Assembly (NCBI GenBank): GCA_965242685.1 | Contig: OZ251487.1 | Coordinates: forward strand, 124,001-188,000 | Direction: 5' to 3' | Length of the DNA: 64,000 nt | Origin: G965215055 sp965242685 | GTDB taxonomy: Bacteria; Pseudomonadota; Gammaproteobacteria; UBA4575 | In this document: piece after piece, positions 1 to 7,693 of the stretch | How the letters are laid out: each line of letters begins with the position of its first letter | Numbering within the stretch: the stretch's first letter is position 1 | Program-made: the position numbers and the translations under genes | The notes under the pieces: generated by a model | Told to the model about the DNA's origin: nothing | Database searches by the model: none | The model's input: the letters and a program-made list of their open reading frames with translations, nothing else

Positions 1-261
1 CCGCCCTCGATCACTACCGTCGGCTGGTGTACCGGCGCCGGGCAGGGGTTTATTGAATTGGCGGTAGCGCAGGGCCTGGACGCCTATATAAGCGGTGAAA
101 TATCGGAGCCTACCGCACACGTGGCCAACGAGGCGGGCATCCATTATTTTGCCGCCGGCCATCATGCAACGGAACGCTACGGCATTCACGCCCTGGGCCG
201 ACATCTGGCGGAAAAATTTGATCTTTTGCACGAATTTATAGACATGGACAACCCCGCATGA
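1..261 (+). CDS. Nif3-like dinuclear metal centre protein, C-terminal part
   Basis: The reading frame is open from base 1 and ends at TGA 259-261, giving the last 86 residues; the gene starts upstream of the window. The piece contains GEISEPTAHVANEAG and AAGHHATERYG, which match the C-terminal signature of the Nif3/YbgI family, where the HHATE stretch supplies metal-binding histidine and glutamate. The family forms toroidal hexamers with a two-metal site, but its biochemical role is poorly settled. A Nif3 gene just before petABC is a common order in gammaproteobacteria. The family call is safe; the function is not known. Confidence 0.9.
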   Translation, partial: PPSITTVGWCTGAGQGFIELAVAQGLDAYISGEISEPTAHVANEAGIHYFAAGHHATERYGIHALGRHLAEKFDLLHEFIDMDNPA

Positions 262-276
262 GCACGGGGGTTTTTT
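252..276 (+). terminator. possible intrinsic terminator after the Nif3-like gene
   Basis: CCCCG (252-256) pairs with CGGGG (265-269) around an 8-base loop, followed by a G and six T. The stop codon of the Nif3-like gene lies in the loop. The stem is only 5 bp, so termination may be partial. Confidence 0.45.
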
Positions 277-377
277 GCCGTGCACTTGACGAAACCCGAA
301 ACTTCCGCCATTCTCCCTGTTTTTGCATCCCTGGTAAAATTATCGCGTGTGAAGGTAAAAGATATTCCGCAACGAGT

Positions 378-425
378 ATCGGTAAATCCGTATTTTATCC
401 CCCGACCGCGTTACCGATGTTTTTG
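378..425 (+). promoter_or_regulatory. inverted repeat in the petA leader
   Basis: ATCGGTAA (378-385) is the exact reverse complement of TTACCGAT (411-418), and the right arm is followed by GTTTTTG. The hairpin would have a 25-base loop and lies about 20 bases before the petA ribosome binding site (GAGGAGAG, 441-448). It could be a leader attenuator or an operator. No clear -35/-10 pair was recognised between 262 and 456. Confidence 0.3.
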
Positions 426-456
426 TTAGTTACTTGAGTTGAGGAGAGCCATCAAC

Positions 457-1059
457 ATGGCAGAAGATGACATTGATCACGGCCGCCGCAAGGCACTGAC
501 GGGCGGTGCGGTAGTCGTCGGCGGCATCGGCGCCGCGGTGGCGACCTGGCCGTTCTTTTCCAGCATGAACCCGAGTGCCAGCGCGCTGGCCGCGGGGGCG
601 CCGATAGAGGTGGACGTAAGCAAGATGGAGCCTGGCCAGCAAATCCAGGAGATCTGGCGGCGCAAGCCCGTATGGATCATTCGCCGCACCCCCGAAATGA
701 TAGAGAGCTTGGGGAGAATAACGCCAAAACTTCGAGACCCCGACTCGCAAGAGGAAGGCCAGCAACCGGCCTTTGCGCAAAACGAATACCGCTCCATAAA
801 CAAAGAATTTCTGGTATTGATCGGCATCTGCACGCATCTTGGCTGCTCACCGGAATTTCGCCCCGAGCCGGGCGCCGAAGGGCTGGGGGCAAACTGGCCG
901 GGAGGTTTTTACTGCGCCTGCCACGGCTCAAGGTTTGATCTGGCGGGGCGCGTCTACAAGCACATGCCGGCAAACAAAAATCTTGAAGTCCCTCCCTATC
1001 ACTTCATCAGTGAAAAGCGAATGCTGATCGGCATGACTAAGGAGGATGTCCTGGCATGA
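457..1059 (+). CDS. petA: Rieske iron-sulfur subunit of cytochrome bc1 complex
   Basis: A 200-residue Rieske protein of ubiquinol:cytochrome c reductase, which passes one electron from ubiquinol to cytochrome c1 on the periplasmic side. The N terminus has a twin-arginine region (GRRKAL) and one membrane segment (about residues 16-32), the usual Tat-dependent anchor. The cluster boxes are complete: CTHLGC (C125, H127, C130) and CACHGS (C153, C155, H156), giving the 2Fe-2S ligands C125, H127, C153, H156 and the C130-C155 disulfide. ATG 457 was chosen over TTG 439 because GAGGAGAG precedes it at good spacing. Its stop overlaps petB (ATGA), showing one operon petABC. Confidence 0.97.
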   Translation: MAEDDIDHGRRKALTGGAVVVGGIGAAVATWPFFSSMNPSASALAAGAPIEVDVSKMEPGQQIQEIWRRKPVWIIRRTPEMIESLGRITPKLRDPDSQEEGQQPAFAQNEYRSINKEFLVLIGICTHLGCSPEFRPEPGAEGLGANWPGGFYCACHGSRFDLAGRVYKHMPANKNLEVPPYHFISEKRMLIGMTKEDVLA

Positions 1060-2477
1060 GCAGGCCAATACGGGGCTTGTTTGAGTGGCTAGACGCGCGC
1101 TTTCCACTCAGTAAGATGTGGAGGGAGCACCTGTCCGAATACTACGCCCCCAAGAACTTCAACTTCTGGTACTTCTTCGGCTCATTGGCCTTGCTGGTGC
1201 TGGTTATCCAGATCGTCAGCGGCATTTTCTTGACCATGCACTACAAGCCCGATGCGGAGCTGGCCTTTGCATCGGTAGAGCACATCATGCGGGACGTGAA
1301 TTGGGGCTGGCTAATTCGCTACATGCACTCGACGGGCGCCTCGTTCTTCTTCATCGTCGTCTATCTGCATATGTTTCGTGGCTTGATGTACGGCTCCTTC
1401 AAAAACCCGCGTGAATTGATATGGATATTGGGCATGTTGCTTTACGTGGCACTCATGGCGGAGGCCTTTATGGGTTACCTGTTGCCGTGGGGCAACATGT
1501 CATATTGGGGCGCCCAGGTCATCATCAATCTGTTCAACACCATCCCGTTCGTTGGCGAGGCGATCTCCGAATGGATACGGGGCGACTTCGTAATCTCCGA
1601 TGCCACCCTCAACCGATTTTTTGCCCTGCACGTGATCGCCGTGCCGTTGGCGATATTGGCGCTGGCCATCTTCCATATCCTGGCGCTACACGAGGTAGGC
1701 TCCAATAATCCCGACGGGGTCGAGATCAAGGAATTGAAAGGCGCGGACGGCAAGCCGCTAGACGGCATCCCGTTCCATCCCTACTACACGGTCAAGGACA
1801 TCTTCGGTGCGGTGGTATTCCTGGCCATCTTTTCGTTTGTGATGTTTTTCACCCCCGAGATGTACGGCTACTTCCTGGAACATGCCAACTTTGATCCGGC
1901 CAATCCCCTCAACACCCCCGATCACATCGCGCCGATCTGGTATTTCACTCCGTTCTATACGGTGCTGCGTGCGATCCCCAATCCATTTGGCGGGTTTCTG
2001 GCGATGGGGCTGGCGATAGTGGTGCTGTTCTTCTTACCGTGGATTGATCGCAATCCGATCAAATCCATCCGCTATCGTAGCCTGTTGTTCAAGATCAACC
2101 TCATCATCTTTGCCGTGACGTTTATCATTCTCGGTTATCTGGGCATGAAACCCGTCACCCCGTTATATCAACAGTTGGCGTTGCGCTTCTCCGAATTATA
2201 CTTCCTGTTTTTCTTCGTGCTGTGGGCGTACAGCCGGCCGCGTTCTATGGTCTTCTGGTTTACCAGTTTCACCCTCATCTTTGGCGGCATTACCCTCTAT
2301 GACATCTACCAGTTGGGCGGCGTCAGCTTTTACAACATGTACGTACAGAACCCCGAAAACGAAGGCCTGGTGTGGTTGACGTGGCTGATCCCCCTGGTCT
2401 ATCTATCCGTCACCCTGCTATTGCCGGCCGTGACCAGTCTGGGCAGCGAAAAACAAGTGCCTACCCGGGTGACGTAA
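1056..2477 (+). CDS. petB: cytochrome b of bc1 complex, with C-terminal insertion
   Basis: The membrane core of the bc1 complex, 473 residues, holding both b hemes and the quinone sites. Heme histidines are visible in helix B (H91, H105) and helix D (H192, H207). The PEWY-type quinol motif position reads PIWYFTPF. The protein is longer than the roughly 400-445 residues usual for proteobacterial cytochrome b. The extra part lies near the end: after the last expected helix (LYFLFFFVLWAYSR) about 70 residues with two more hydrophobic segments come before the conserved-looking terminus QVPTRVT. Overlaps petA by 4 bases and petC by 1 base (TAATG). Function sure; meaning of the insertion unknown. 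Confidence 0.97.
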   Translation: MSRPIRGLFEWLDARFPLSKMWREHLSEYYAPKNFNFWYFFGSLALLVLVIQIVSGIFLTMHYKPDAELAFASVEHIMRDVNWGWLIRYMHSTGASFFFIVVYLHMFRGLMYGSFKNPRELIWILGMLLYVALMAEAFMGYLLPWGNMSYWGAQVIINLFNTIPFVGEAISEWIRGDFVISDATLNRFFALHVIAVPLAILALAIFHILALHEVGSNNPDGVEIKELKGADGKPLDGIPFHPYYTVKDIFGAVVFLAIFSFVMFFTPEMYGYFLEHANFDPANPLNTPDHIAPIWYFTPFYTVLRAIPNPFGGFLAMGLAIVVLFFLPWIDRNPIKSIRYRSLLFKINLIIFAVTFIILGYLGMKPVTPLYQQLALRFSELYFLFFFVLWAYSRPRSMVFWFTSFTLIFGGITLYDIYQLGGVSFYNMYVQNPENEGLVWLTWLIPLVYLSVTLLLPAVTSLGSEKQVPTRVT

Positions 2478-3244
2478 TGAAAACACTGGCGAGCTTTCTA
2501 TGTGTTGCGGTACTGGTATCTTATACCCCCCATGCCCAAAGTGCCGGGGGCGCAAGCAGTTATCCGAAAGGGCATTTTGGCACGGTAGAGATCGATCTGG
2601 ACGACAAGGCCTCCTTACAACGCGGCGCCAAATACTTCGTCAACTACTGCCTCAGTTGTCACCCCTCGCAGCACAGCCGTTACAAACGCGTTGCGGACGA
2701 TCTGGGCATCAGCGAAGACCTCATGGAAAAGCACCTGATCTTCACCGGACAAAAATTCGGCGACTTGATGACCGTATCGATGAAGCGGGAAGACGCAAAG
2801 AAATGGTTTCTGGGCATTGACCCGCCCGACTTAAGCACCCACGTGCGCGCCATCGGCTCGCAATCCGTATACGAGTTTCTACAGACCTTTTACGTCGATG
2901 ACGCCCGCCCTTTCGGCGTCAACAACCTCTATCTGCCAAACACCGCAATGCCGCACGTACTGGCCGATTTACAGGGTCTGCAAAGAGCCGTATTCCATGA
3001 CGAAGTCACCGACGATGACAGGCATCACAAAAAATTCGTAAAGTTTGAGCAGGTAAAAGCGGGTGCACTCAACGAGGAGGAATACCATCGAGTCATCGCC
3101 GACATCGTAAACTTTCTGGCCTACCTGAGCGAACCGGCGCGGTTGGTGCGCAAGAAGATCGGCGTTGCCGTGCTATTCTTCTTTGCCGTCTTGGGCGTGC
3201 TCACCTACTTTCTGAAACGCAACTACTGGAAGGACGTACACTGA
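2477..3244 (+). CDS. petC: cytochrome c1 of bc1 complex
   Basis: A 255-residue c-type cytochrome that takes electrons from the Rieske protein and gives them to a soluble cytochrome c. It has an N-terminal signal peptide ending near QSAGG, a single heme motif CLSCH (C58, C61, H62), a downstream region with NTAMPHVL that should supply the axial Met, and a C-terminal membrane anchor (about residues 224-245) followed by a basic tail. ATG 2477 overlaps the petB stop by one base and was preferred to the longer upstream frame because it gives a proper signal peptide. Third gene of petABC. Confidence 0.97.
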   Translation: MKTLASFLCVAVLVSYTPHAQSAGGASSYPKGHFGTVEIDLDDKASLQRGAKYFVNYCLSCHPSQHSRYKRVADDLGISEDLMEKHLIFTGQKFGDLMTVSMKREDAKKWFLGIDPPDLSTHVRAIGSQSVYEFLQTFYVDDARPFGVNNLYLPNTAMPHVLADLQGLQRAVFHDEVTDDDRHHKKFVKFEQVKAGALNEEEYHRVIADIVNFLAYLSEPARLVRKKIGVAVLFFFAVLGVLTYFLKRNYWKDVH

Positions 3245-3278
3245 TTTTCACGCGATCGGACAACCCGAAAAGAAAACT

Positions 3279-3914
3279 ATGGCCTTACCGGTAAATCGTC
3301 GCCCCGGCATGACGCTATTCTCGGACCCGCGTTGTGCGCAGAGCCACCGCACGCGGATCGTCCTGGCGGAAAAAGACATCGTCGTTGAAATTATCGACGT
3401 CGACCACCGCGACAAACCGCGCGAACTCCTCGACATCAATCCGTACCACTCGGTACCCACCCTGATTGATCGCGACCTGGTCCTTTATGACGCCCACGTC
3501 ATCATGGAATATCTGGACGAACGCTTCCCGCACCCGCCGTTGATGCCGGTGGATCCGGTATCCCGTTCCAAGTCTCGGCTGGCGTTGTTTCACGTCGAAA
3601 AAGACTGGTACACCTCGTTGGAGACCTTACGTTTTGGCAGCAAGAGAGCCGCCGCCGCCGCCAACAAAAAGCTTCAGAAAGACATACTTGACGCCACCGA
3701 ATTATTCAAGGTGCAGCCGTACTTTCTCAACGACGACTTTAGCCTGGTGGATTGCAGCATCGCGCCGATCCTCTGGCGGCTGCCGGGCCTCAACATAAAA
3801 ATGAGCAAACCGATCATGGAATACGCCCGGCGCGTATTCGGGCGCGCCTCCTTCAAGGCCAGCCTATCCGACCAGGAGGTTGAAATGTGGCCGTCCGGCT
3901 CGTCGTCGGCATAG
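3279..3914 (+). CDS. sspA: stringent starvation protein A
   Basis: A 211-residue protein with a glutathione S-transferase fold: thioredoxin-like N-terminal half (MTLFSDPRCAQSHRTRIVLAEK) and a helical C-terminal half. SspA proteins bind RNA polymerase and change promoter choice in stationary phase and acid stress; they are not active transferases. Placement after petABC and before sspB is the classic order in gamma- and betaproteobacteria. The gap to petC is 34 bases, so co-transcription is likely. Confidence 0.95.
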   Translation: MALPVNRRPGMTLFSDPRCAQSHRTRIVLAEKDIVVEIIDVDHRDKPRELLDINPYHSVPTLIDRDLVLYDAHVIMEYLDERFPHPPLMPVDPVSRSKSRLALFHVEKDWYTSLETLRFGSKRAAAAANKKLQKDILDATELFKVQPYFLNDDFSLVDCSIAPILWRLPGLNIKMSKPIMEYARRVFGRASFKASLSDQEVEMWPSGSSSA

Positions 3915-3936
3915 CGGGCGTCATTCACGTGCCGCC

Positions 3937-4338
3937 ATGACCTCCAGCCGTCCCTACCTGATCCGCGCCATCTACCAATGGATCGTCGACAACGGCATGA
4001 CCCCGCACCTCCTCGTCGCCGCCGACAGCGACCGCGTCCAGGTGCCGCGACAATCTATCGAGGAGGGCAGGATCATCCTCAACATCGGCCCCGATGCGGT
4101 ACGCTCCCTGGAGCTGGGCGATGACGAGATAAACTTTGATGCCCGCTTCGGCGGTGCGTCCATGCGAGTCCGCGCCCCCGTCGAACACGTCCTGGCCATC
4201 TATGCCCGCGAAAATGGCCAAGGGATGGCATTTGCCGAACAAACCAAACCCGTGCCGGCATCGAAAGACCTACCCGAAGCACCCGCATCCGCCGAGGCCC
4301 CTAAACCCAAACGCACGCACCTGCGCGTCATCAAATGA
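3937..4338 (+). CDS. sspB: ClpXP adaptor SspB
   Basis: A 133-residue adaptor that delivers ssrA-tagged peptides to ClpXP. Residues 1-105 form the substrate-binding domain (SRPYLIRAIYQWIVDNGMTP start is typical). The rest is a Pro/Ala-rich linker ending in THLRVIK, which matches the short C-terminal ClpX-docking peptide known from SspB. ATG 3937 was chosen over the longer open frame because homologues start this way. Its stop overlaps the ATG of the following Sel1 gene (ATGA, 4335-4338), so translation is probably coupled. Confidence 0.95.
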   Translation: MTSSRPYLIRAIYQWIVDNGMTPHLLVAADSDRVQVPRQSIEEGRIILNIGPDAVRSLELGDDEINFDARFGGASMRVRAPVEHVLAIYARENGQGMAFAEQTKPVPASKDLPEAPASAEAPKPKRTHLRVIK

Positions 4339-6011
4339 AAAAGCTCATGTCATTGCTGCGTTTTTGGCGGCGCCCACGTTCTGCGCGGGATATGGATACT
4401 GATTTTCAGGCAGCTTTTGCGGCATATCAACGCGACGACTACGCTACCGCCTTACGTGGATTTCGTCCGCTTGCCGAACAGGGACATGCCGGAGCCCAGC
4501 ATAGTCTGGGATTCATGTGGTGCGCGTACCGGCACGTACCAGATGATGGTGTGGGACATGCCGGAGCCCAGCATAGTCTGGGATTCATGTACTACTATGG
4601 ACATGGTGTTGCCCAGGACTCTGAGGAGGCCGTGTCCTGGTTTCGCAAGGCCGCCGAACAAGGATTGGCCGCCGCCCAATTTATTCTGGGCACCTTGTAC
4701 GAAGGAGGAAAAAAGGGCGTTGGCCGGGACTCCGCGCAGGCTATGTCCTGGTATCGCAAGGCCGCCAACCAGGGAAATGTCCAAGCCCAGTTTTTTCTGG
4801 GAGACATGTACCGCGAAGGAAGGGGCGTTGCCCGGGACTCCGCGCAGGCCATGTCCTGGTATCATAAGGCCGCCGACCAGGGATATGCCAAAGCCCAGGC
4901 TCTTCTGGGACTCGGGTACTACAACGGAGAGGGCGTTGCCCGGGACTCCGCACAGGCCGTGTCCTGGTGGCGCAAGGCCGCCGAGCAGGGAGATGACAGA
5001 GCCCAGTTTTCTCTGGGAAACATGTACCACGAAGGAGAGGGCGTTCCCCGGGACTCCGAGGAGGCCGTGTCCTGGTATCGCCAGGCCGCCGACCAGGGAA
5101 ATGTCCAAGCCCAGTTTAATTTGGGATCTATATACTACAAAGGAGAGGGCGTTGCCCAGGACTTCCAACAGGCCATGTCCTGGTATCGTAAGGCCGCCGA
5201 CCAGGGAATTACCAAAGCCCAGGCCCTTCTGGGAGTCATGTACGCCAAAGGCGAGGGCGTTGCCCAGGATCTCATACAAGCCTACGCCTGGTTTGATCTC
5301 GCCGCCGCACAAGGCGATGAAAACGCGAAGAGACTCCGGGACATGGTAAAGAAACGCATGACGCCGGCACAGCTTACCGAAGCCCAAAAGGGCGTTGCCC
5401 GGGACTCCACGCAGGCTATGTCCTGGTATCATAAGGCCGCCGACCAAGGAGATGCCAATGCCCAGTATAGTCTGGGAGCCATGTACTACGAAGGAAAGGG
5501 CGTTGCCCAGGACTATGAGCAGGCCGTATCCTGGTATCGCCAGGCCGCTGACCAAGGATTGGCCATCGCCCAGTTTAATCTGGGAGTCATGTACTACCAT
5601 GGACAGGGCGTTGCCCGGGATTACGCGCAGGCCGTGTCCTGGTATCGTAAGGCCGCCGAGCAGGGACATGCCGCCGCCCAGTATAGTCTGGGAGCTATGT
5701 ACTACGAAGGAAAGGGCGTTGACCGGGACTTCGGGAAGACCATGTCCTGGTATCGCAAAGCTGCCGCACAGGGATTTGCCCTTGCCCAGTCTAATCTGGG
5801 AGTCATGTACGCCATGGGAGAGGGCGTTGCCCGGGATCTCGTACAGGCCTACGCCTGGTTTGATCTCGCCGCCGCGCAAGGCCATGAAAAAGCGAGGGAA
5901 GACCGGGACTTGATAAAGCAAACCATGACATCGGCCCAGCTTGCCGAAGCCCAGTACCTCAGCCGCGGCCTGGCGGCGCAGATTTCCCCGAATGAAAATC
6001 CGAAACCATAA
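4335..6011 (+). CDS. Sel1-repeat protein, apparent fusion of two units
   Basis: A 558-residue protein built from about 11-12 Sel1-like repeats of 36 residues (pattern AQ..LG.MY..G.GV..D...A..WYRKAA.QG), an alpha-helical superhelix used for protein-protein contact. The end module seen in such proteins (QAYAWFDLAAAQG followed by a charged helix and MTPAQLTEAQ) occurs twice, near nucleotides 5275-5388 and 5845-5960. So the gene reads as two Sel1 proteins joined in frame. The first repeat is disturbed by a 38-bp direct duplication (4481-4518 and 4553-4590). The N terminus lacks a hydrophobic signal peptide, unlike the next gene. Partner and role are unknown. Confidence 0.85.
   Translation: MKKLMSLLRFWRRPRSARDMDTDFQAAFAAYQRDDYATALRGFRPLAEQGHAGAQHSLGFMWCAYRHVPDDGVGHAGAQHSLGFMYYYGHGVAQDSEEAVSWFRKAAEQGLAAAQFILGTLYEGGKKGVGRDSAQAMSWYRKAANQGNVQAQFFLGDMYREGRGVARDSAQAMSWYHKAADQGYAKAQALLGLGYYNGEGVARDSAQAVSWWRKAAEQGDDRAQFSLGNMYHEGEGVPRDSEEAVSWYRQAADQGNVQAQFNLGSIYYKGEGVAQDFQQAMSWYRKAADQGITKAQALLGVMYAKGEGVAQDLIQAYAWFDLAAAQGDENAKRLRDMVKKRMTPAQLTEAQKGVARDSTQAMSWYHKAADQGDANAQYSLGAMYYEGKGVAQDYEQAVSWYRQAADQGLAIAQFNLGVMYYHGQGVARDYAQAVSWYRKAAEQGHAAAQYSLGAMYYEGKGVDRDFGKTMSWYRKAAAQGFALAQSNLGVMYAMGEGVARDLVQAYAWFDLAAAQGHEKAREDRDLIKQTMTSAQLAEAQYLSRGLAAQISPNENPKP
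4481..4590 (+). repeat. 38-bp direct repeat inside the Sel1 gene
   Basis: Bases 4481-4518 and 4553-4590 are identical (start GGGACATGCC, end GATTCATGT), 72 bases apart, so the frame is kept. The 34 bases between encode WCAYRHVPDDGV, which does not fit the Sel1 consensus. The spacing is not a multiple of the 108-bp Sel1 unit, so this is a separate, recent event. Confidence 0.9.
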
Positions 6012-6012
6012 T

Positions 6013-6060
6013 TTCAGCCGCGACCTGGCGGTGAAGATCTCCTCGAATGAATACCTGGAG
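6013..6060 (+). pseudogene. relic of a Sel1 gene 3' end
   Basis: The gap between the two Sel1 genes encodes FSRDLAVKISSNEY in a frame, closely matching the ends of both neighbours (LSRGLAAQISPNEN before it and LSRELAAKISRMNT at the end of the following gene). It has no start codon of its own and no repeats before it. It is best read as the 3' end of a third copy left by recombination between Sel1 genes. It contains the ribosome binding site (GGAG, 6057-6060) of the next gene. Confidence 0.75.
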
Positions 6061-6065
6061 ATAAA

Positions 6066-7130
6066 ATGGAAATAAGAATACCTATGAAAACAGCCTTAAA
6101 TACCTTATATGCAGCCGTCATCGCCGTGTCTTTGTCGGTGCCCGTATCGGCGGCAGACTTTGATGCGGCGGTGGAGGCCTACGAACGAGGCGACTACGCC
6201 ACCGCCTTACGCGAATTCCGTCCGCTTGCCGAACAGGGATTGGCCGAGGCTCAGCTTGAACTGGGAAACATGTACCACGAAGGAAAGGGCGTTGAGAAGG
6301 ACTACGAGGAGGCCGTGTCTTGGTATCGTAAGGCCGCCGAACAGGGAAATGCCTACGCCCAGTATAATCTGGGCCTCATGTACTACAAAGGAGAGGGCGT
6401 TGCCCAGGACTACGCGCAGGCCGTGTCCTGGTATCGCAAGGCCGCCGAGCAGGGAGATGCCGCCGCCCAGTATAATCTGGGATTCATGTACGCCACAGGC
6501 GAGGGCGTTGCCCGGGACTACGCGCAGGCCGTGTCCTGGGTTCGCAAGGCCGCCGAGCAGGGAGATGCCGCCGCCCAGCATATACTGGGATACATGTACC
6601 AACATGGCAAGGGCGTTACCCGGGACTACAAGGAGGCCGTATCCTGGTATCGCCAGGCCGCCGCACAGGGATTGGCCAAAGCCCAGTCTTTTCTGGGAGT
6701 CATGTACTACTTTGGACAGGGTGTTGACCGGGACTACGAGGAGGCCGCGTCTTGGTATCTCAAGGCCGCCAAACAGGGACATGCCGATGCCCAGTTTTAT
6801 CTGGGCCTCATGTACGCCAAAGGCGAGGGCGTTGCCAAGGATCCCCGACAAGCGGTGTTCTGGTATCGCCAGGCCGCCGACCAGGGATTGGCCAAAGCCC
6901 AGTTTACTCTGGGATATATGTACTTCATAGGCGAGGGCGTTGCCAAGGACTACGTACAGGCCTACGCCTGGGTTCATCTCGCCGCCGCGCAAGGCCATGA
7001 ATACGCGAAGGAACTCCAGGACATGGTAAAGCAAGCCATGACGTCGGCACAGCTTGCCGACGGCCAGCAACTTAGCCGCGAACTGGCGGCGAAAATTTCC
7101 CGAATGAATACCCGAACCCCCCATGATTGA
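6066..7130 (+). CDS. secreted Sel1-repeat protein
   Basis: A 354-residue protein with a clear signal peptide (hydrophobic stretch AAVIAVSLSVPVSA, cut before ADFDAA), so it should act in the periplasm or outside. After a capping helix pair come seven complete 36-residue Sel1 repeats and the end module QAYAWVHLAAAQG plus a charged helix. Sel1 proteins usually act as scaffolds for other proteins. GGAG at 6057-6060 supports ATG 6066; ATG 6084 is an alternative that gives a tighter signal peptide. The stop overlaps the next gene by 8 bases. No partner can be named. Confidence 0.88.
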   Translation: MEIRIPMKTALNTLYAAVIAVSLSVPVSAADFDAAVEAYERGDYATALREFRPLAEQGLAEAQLELGNMYHEGKGVEKDYEEAVSWYRKAAEQGNAYAQYNLGLMYYKGEGVAQDYAQAVSWYRKAAEQGDAAAQYNLGFMYATGEGVARDYAQAVSWVRKAAEQGDAAAQHILGYMYQHGKGVTRDYKEAVSWYRQAAAQGLAKAQSFLGVMYYFGQGVDRDYEEAASWYLKAAKQGHADAQFYLGLMYAKGEGVAKDPRQAVFWYRQAADQGLAKAQFTLGYMYFIGEGVAKDYVQAYAWVHLAAAQGHEYAKELQDMVKQAMTSAQLADGQQLSRELAAKISRMNTRTPHD

Positions 7131-7617
7131 AGTCCTACAGACCGACATCACCGCACTGAAGATCGACGCCATCGTCAATGCCGCCAACTCCAGCCTGCTC
7201 GGCGGCGGCGGTGTGGACGGTGCCATCCACCGCGCCGCCGGCCCCGAACTCCTGGCGTTCAACAAAACCCTGGGAGGCTGCCAAACCGGCCACGCCAAAC
7301 TATCGCCCGGCTTCAAACTCGCGGCAAGATGGATCCTCCACACCGTCGGCCCGGTATGGCAGGGCGGCGATGCCGGCGAACCCGAACTGCTGCAAAGCTG
7401 CTACCGCCGCTGCCTGGAACTGGCGCACTCCAAAGGCGCAAAATCCATCGCCTTTCCCGCCATCAGCACCGGCGTGTACGGCTACCCCAAAGAGGCCGCC
7501 GCCGAAATTGCCGTTCGCTGTATGAAAGAATACCAACCGAAATTTGAACGCATCGTCGCCTGCTGTTTCAGTGAGGCGGACGCCGCCCGCTATCGGCGAT
7601 TACTGGCCGCCGGCTAG
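7123..7617 (+). CDS. macro-domain ADP-ribose hydrolase
   Basis: A 164-residue single macro domain of the YmdB/MacroD type. It has DAIVNAANSSLLGGGGVDGAIHRAAG, cited here by its parts IVNAANSSL and GGGGVDGAIH, which bind and act on ADP-ribose, and the second loop ISTGVYGYP. Family members remove O-acetyl-ADP-ribose or ADP-ribose from proteins or nucleic acid. It overlaps the Sel1 gene by 8 bases, so it is probably translated with it. The link of a macro domain to the sspAB and Sel1 genes is unusual and its meaning is unknown. Confidence 0.93.
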   Translation: MIEVLQTDITALKIDAIVNAANSSLLGGGGVDGAIHRAAGPELLAFNKTLGGCQTGHAKLSPGFKLAARWILHTVGPVWQGGDAGEPELLQSCYRRCLELAHSKGAKSIAFPAISTGVYGYPKEAAAEIAVRCMKEYQPKFERIVACCFSEADAARYRRLLAAG

Positions 7618-7620
7618 GCT

Positions 7621-7693
7621 TACCCGCGATTCAAAATATTGCTGGATCGAACTGCCGCTTGATCGCCCGCATCAGCTCTGGCGGAACCGGCGC
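7621..7693 (-). pseudogene. decayed copy of the FAD oxidase 3' end
   Basis: Bases 7628-7690 match 8049-8111, near the 3' end of the FAD-linked oxidase gene, in the same orientation and at roughly 80 percent identity by eye. Read on -, it still shows ELMRAIKRQFDP like ELMRKIKGQFDP in the gene, then loses frame before the NPGK end. It lies directly downstream of the macro gene and next to the 54-bp repeats. It is a remnant, not a gene. Confidence 0.8.

Noticed and set aside
4452..5921. A 489-codon open frame on - and a 310-codon frame on + through the Sel1 gene
   Set aside because: The periodic Sel1 sequence keeps other frames free of stops; the products only mirror the repeat and have no start signals.
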